Origin: Perkinsus chesapeaki
Lineage: Eukaryota; Perkinsozoa; Perkinsida; Perkinsidae
Length of the DNA stretch: 40,888 nt
Assembly (NCBI GenBank): GCA_013115145.1
Contig: JAAPAO010000308.1
Coordinates: forward strand, 1-40,888
Direction: 5' to 3'
Within the stretch, counting starts at the first letter, position 1, and every line of letters starts with the position of its first letter. Of the stretch, positions 33,197-40,888 are shown piece by piece. A program made the translations under genes and the position numbers. The notes beneath the pieces are model-generated. The model worked only from the letters and a program-made list of their open reading frames with translations, had not been told where the DNA came from and ran no database searches.

Positions 33197-34236
33197 TATC
33201 GGGAAAAGTAGGAATCTTGAACCTGAGACGTTACTTACGACTTATCGCATTTTTATCCGAACTTCTGCTTCGTTCGGGCACCTTACTAGGCTTCCCTTCT
33301 CCCCTACACGCATACTCATTATCCTGTGTGGTATTCCTTGGGAGCCTTAGTGTCTGGCTAATGTTACCCCTTCATATGTAGCGCCCATCACACTGTGAAG
33401 AGGAGCTTAATCAATAATTTTATCATCCAATCCTTCCGCATTTCCGACTTGGTTCATCGTCGGGGTTCCCACCTGGTACCGTCCGGCTTACGGCTTTACC
33501 GAAACCTCTACACTGGGCCGTGAAGCCTCCGCACGCGTAGTGCGCAGGAGCCCTCGATTTCGTACGTGCAAGAAGATATCGACAGCTGACAAGGGAGAGT
33601 TACTTGCCGAGGTCAATGGTGTTTGTTTTCTATATTCTGCATAGTGATATTGCATACGCAGAACGCTGACAAAGTATTTGGCCCAAGATAACCCGTGGAC
33701 GATTGACAACAAGCGTTACGATTCCATCTTACTGGCTCGTTTGAGCTAAAACGTACTGTTACAGGGCGAATTGCACCACCTGGTGTAAGGCTTGGGTTTT
33801 CCTATCTACAATGTTCAAAAACCTTTGGCCACCATCACTCTGCCTGATGCCGGACCCTGTATGTGGAACTTTCCATCGTCCGTCATGGAAGTGGTTAAAG
33901 CCGGGTTCCGAAATATAGTGCCTTCTAGCCCGGACGTTCCTCTGCACGTCTCCTGCGCCGATCGATATCTTGATGCTCGGCTAGCAATGGCCCGACTAAC
34001 GACAATGCCGTGACAGTATCGCTGCCTCCCCCAGCGCTTTGCAGCAGACTGGTTCCCTTGCCGGGCAGCAAGGCCCGTAAAGCCTTCAGGCGGCAGGGGC
34101 CGCTGAAAGCGCGTGCCAACTACTACGTGTGCAGCAGGAGGAGGAGCGCATCGTAACTAAGGAGGCAGCTGACGCCCATTGCCACGAGTCGAGTTGGGCG
34201 CACCGTTAGTTCCTCTCATGGTGCGCATACTCCATG
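33197..34236. other. 5' flank of the secreted-protein gene
   Basis: About 1 kb without a supported coding frame; presumably the promoter side of the 567-aa gene. No defined motif seen. Confidence 0.4.
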
Positions 34237-34485
34237 GACATCCGTGCATTTCGAATTCATGTATCGATATTTTAGACTAGCCAGCCGCACAACACTTCCC
34301 GGTGAGGGTTTCACATAATTTATTCCATACAAATGGTCATAGAGGAACGTCAGTAGTTCCCAGGAGGAATGGATTTGATATCTGTAACCGTGAAAGGATT
34401 CCATCTGCCTTCGCATAAGAAACTCATTTCTATCCTGGAGGGATATATTCTATAAGGCGAGATGATTTACGGACTCGACAGGCTT
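34237..34485. repeat. 249-bp direct repeat, right copy
   Basis: Same orientation as 30718-30966. The open minus-strand frame shared by both copies continues differently beyond the repeat edges, so the repeat boundary cuts through it. Confidence 0.95.
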
Positions 34486-34680
34486 CGGGTATGCATTCCA
34501 TAATAATGGAAGGCAACTGCCTCCTGCTTACAGTGGTTTAAGTTTTATTGTCGCGCTTGAACCACTCTCACCTTAGACGGTTAATTAACAAGCCAACATC
34601 AGGAATAACTACGTAAGAAATACATATTATTAAGGAGGAACAGTAAAGTACGTGAAGGTGGTGCTGGTGGTGGTGGTCTA
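34486..34680. other. 3' flank of the NVL gene
   Basis: Short spacer between the right 249-bp repeat and the NVL stop codon; contains a GGTGGTGGTGG run near 34665. Confidence 0.5.
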
Positions 34681-39111
<4,431 letters not shown>

Positions 39112-39690
39112 TTACAATAACTACCCCTGCCGTACAGTATGAAAGGTATGCCCGCTGGATTCATGTAGGTTGATCGATTACTAGTTCGATGCATTACTCA
39201 GTCTGGTGAGTGAACAATCGACTCGTGAGAAGGCCTCCACGCTCATTCCCTCTCCACCTGCCCCGATGGGTACAAAAGTCCGATGAGTGGCGGCGTTACA
39301 AGATAACACAAGCGGAATACAATTATGTTCCGTGAACTTTGAATATCATGTTCCACATCAGTTGCTCCAAGAGCGAAGAGAAATTCCAAGGGCAGTCAGT
39401 TAGTACAGACCACCTGCGCAGCACATCACGCTTCTCAACAGTGAGTTTCTTGCACTTGCACGAAAGCTAACGCATGCGTAGTGATAAGGTAGGTATGCCA
39501 CCATACATGGCATAGTATTAATACATAGAGATGGGCACCGTAACGGCCACGGTACGGCACGGTTTAAGGGATCCGTGGCCCAGTACGGAACGACTTGAGG
39601 TATTGCATATTACGACGCGTCACGCGCGTCATAGTGGAAAAGCATTATCTTCGAAAGGCAAACAGCAAAACGCACGAGTCCGAAGGGCAG
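39112..39690. promoter_or_regulatory. 5' flank of NVL, no gene seen
   Basis: Upstream region of the NVL gene, likely containing its promoter. No defined motif or other gene. Confidence 0.35.
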
Positions 39691-39712
39691 CCAGGGAGTC
39701 CCTGGCAGGGAC
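39691..39712. repeat. Triple palindrome a-a'-a
   Basis: CCAGGGA-G-TCCCTGG (39691-39705) overlaps GTCCCTG-G-CAGGGAC (39698-39712). Confidence 0.85.
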
Positions 39713-39832
39713 AGTAGCCTATCTCGTTTGGGATAGCGTAGTCGTAGCACAGCAGTTATGGAGTAGTACACCGTGCACTAGATCACCCACAATCGGTCGA
39801 ATGATCAACCTTAACAGACCCACTGGGTGACC

Positions 39833-39849
39833 CAGCCTGGCCCAGGCTG
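39833..39849. repeat. Tight palindrome
   Basis: CAGCCTGG-C-CCAGGCTG, perfect eight-base arms with one central base; flanked by GGGT-G-ACCC just upstream. Confidence 0.85.
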
Positions 39850-40183
39850 CCTGGGTGGCACGAGTAAAAATGTGTGCCATCCTGGGCGAAGGCTTCGGGT
39901 GTGGTGGGCGGAGCAGGAGTTTGTTGTAGTTGCTCACAAAAGAGGTTGAGACGCATATTACAACCGTGGTCATGATCATTGCTGAGAATAAACAGTGTGT
40001 GTTGAGGCTACGCTTATGGTTGGACTGACCAGGTCAGCGGAGGAGAGTTGGTGATAGCTGCGATGAAAGGGAGAGCAGTTGCAACAGTTTAAGATTCTAG
40101 TGTAGTCTAGAAACTTCTCCCGTAGTAATGCTAGGTTTGCGGTATAGTATGTGCCGCACACACTATAATGGTATAAGGTATAA

Positions 40184-40216
40184 GGTCAATGGCGCACACA
40201 GTGTGCGCCATTGACC
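40184..40216. repeat. 33-base tight palindrome
   Basis: Left arm GGTCAATGGCGCACAC, one central A, and a perfectly complementary right arm. A near-palindrome GCACGTGTGC-TA-GCACGCGTGC follows directly. Confidence 0.9.
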
Positions 40217-40251
40217 CGCACGTGTGCTAGCACGCGTGCTCATTGTGTGGT

Positions 40252-40264
40252 CGGAGCGGCTCCG
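40252..40264. repeat. Tight palindrome
   Basis: CGGAGC-G-GCTCCG, followed by CCGGGG and by GGGGTCCGG, which repeat parts of the arms. Confidence 0.75.
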
Positions 40265-40293
40265 CCGGGGTGACCCTCGCGGGGTCCGGATCG

Positions 40294-40332
40294 AGACGTC
40301 GATTGATACTATGATAGTATCAATCGACGTCT
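40294..40332. repeat. 39-base tight palindrome
   Basis: Left arm AGACGTCGATTGATACTAT, central G, right arm ATAGTATCAATCGACGTCT: 19-base perfect arms with a single unpaired base. Confidence 0.95.
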
Positions 40333-40429
40333 GATAGTGTTAGTATCCAGGCAGGCAATACAGCTTCGAGGTACAGTTGCTTGAGACCTCGGAGACAAGT
40401 AATGAAGCGTAGGTGAGGCTAACTTCGCA

Positions 40430-40444
40430 GTGAGAAGTTCTCAC
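40430..40444. repeat. Tight palindrome
   Basis: GTGAGAA-G-TTCTCAC; another hairpin, AAGATTC-CGGT-GAATCTT, follows near 40460. Confidence 0.8.
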
Positions 40445-40888
40445 CAACAGCACGGATAAAAGATTCCGGTGAATCTTCTCTTTTGCGACTCACACCGTAC
40501 GTGGGCGCGATATAAAGACTCGTAGCTACATGTGGCCGAACGGGATCGAATCACATAAAATATAGCAGGCAAACAGCTACAAACGGCATAAACAGAAGGA
40601 AGGCAGTAACCCCCTACCACAATGGCGGTTGCATGGGTTTCCGCGCAGACGAACTTGTGGTGGAAAGTTGAAAGGCTACCGCAGAAGGTCCCGGAAGAAA
40701 GTGAGAGCATCCTTGAGAACGGGGTGCTGACAGACCCTCTTCACGCTCACCGTGACACGGTGCTACAGTGCCCTGTGCCCTTAGGATCTCCCGTTTCCGA
40801 AATTTCCGTATATTTCTGATAAGCGGATTGAGCTTGCGAATGTAGCGGCTGTGAAATCTCCAGAGATTAAGGGAGTACCGCACGCACA
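40445..40888. other. 3' end of window, no gene seen
   Basis: Overlapping short frames on both strands without motifs; a gene running off the edge cannot be excluded. Confidence 0.35.

Noticed and set aside
30718-34485. LTR retrotransposon
   Set aside because: The 249-bp repeats lack TG...CA ends, primer-binding site and target duplication, and the interior has no reverse transcriptase, integrase or gag-like frame.

Overview
This is nuclear DNA of a eukaryotic protist, not of a bacterium or virus. Its genes are broken by many GT-AG introns, most only 38-50 nt long, and I could join the exons of five genes with reading phase kept at every junction. The very short introns, protist-style secreted proteins and mid GC suggest an alveolate, most likely a Perkinsus-like perkinsozoan. 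That placement is inference; no rRNA or other marker is present.

Layout. (1) 0.6-2.9 kb, minus: a complete long-chain acyl-CoA synthetase gene (6 exons, 682 aa). (2) 3.9-12.3 kb: small, mostly unrecognised genes: a two-exon gene (3.9-4.4 kb), a 148-aa protein (5.6-6.1 kb), a coiled-coil protein (6.8-7.7 kb), a six-cysteine micro-peptide (8.3 kb, minus) and a secreted 151-aa protein (10.7-11.2 kb). (3) 13.3-14.4 kb, minus: a complete Bax-inhibitor-1/TMBIM membrane protein (7 exons, 306 aa), divergent from a 107-aa gene at 15.1-15.5 kb. (4) 17.4-20.5 kb, plus: a RarA/MgsA/WRNIP1 AAA+ ATPase for replication-fork maintenance. (5) 21-23.2 kb: second members of the 148-aa family and of the six-cysteine family. 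(6) 24.3-29.7 kb, minus: two tandem glycosyltransferase family 17 genes. The downstream copy carries frameshifts, and the upstream copy has a tRNA-Arg(ACG) gene inside one intron on the opposite strand. (7) 30.0-34.5 kb: a 42-bp tandem repeat, then an intronless gene for a 567-aa secreted protein flanked by two near-identical 249-bp direct repeats. (8) 34.7-39.1 kb, minus: a complete NVL/Rix7-type double AAA ATPase for ribosome biogenesis (17 exons, about 709 aa). (9) 39.5-40.9 kb: no gene seen, but a dense cluster of tight palindromes.

The recognised genes are housekeeping functions (lipid activation, ER/Golgi membrane stress, replication repair, ribosome assembly, N-glycan branching) and show no operon-like linkage. 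The most unusual signals are the six-cysteine peptide pair, the repeat-flanked intronless secreted gene, the recurring 'a-a-prime-a' palindromes with single-base spacers, and in-frame introns that contain no stop codon.
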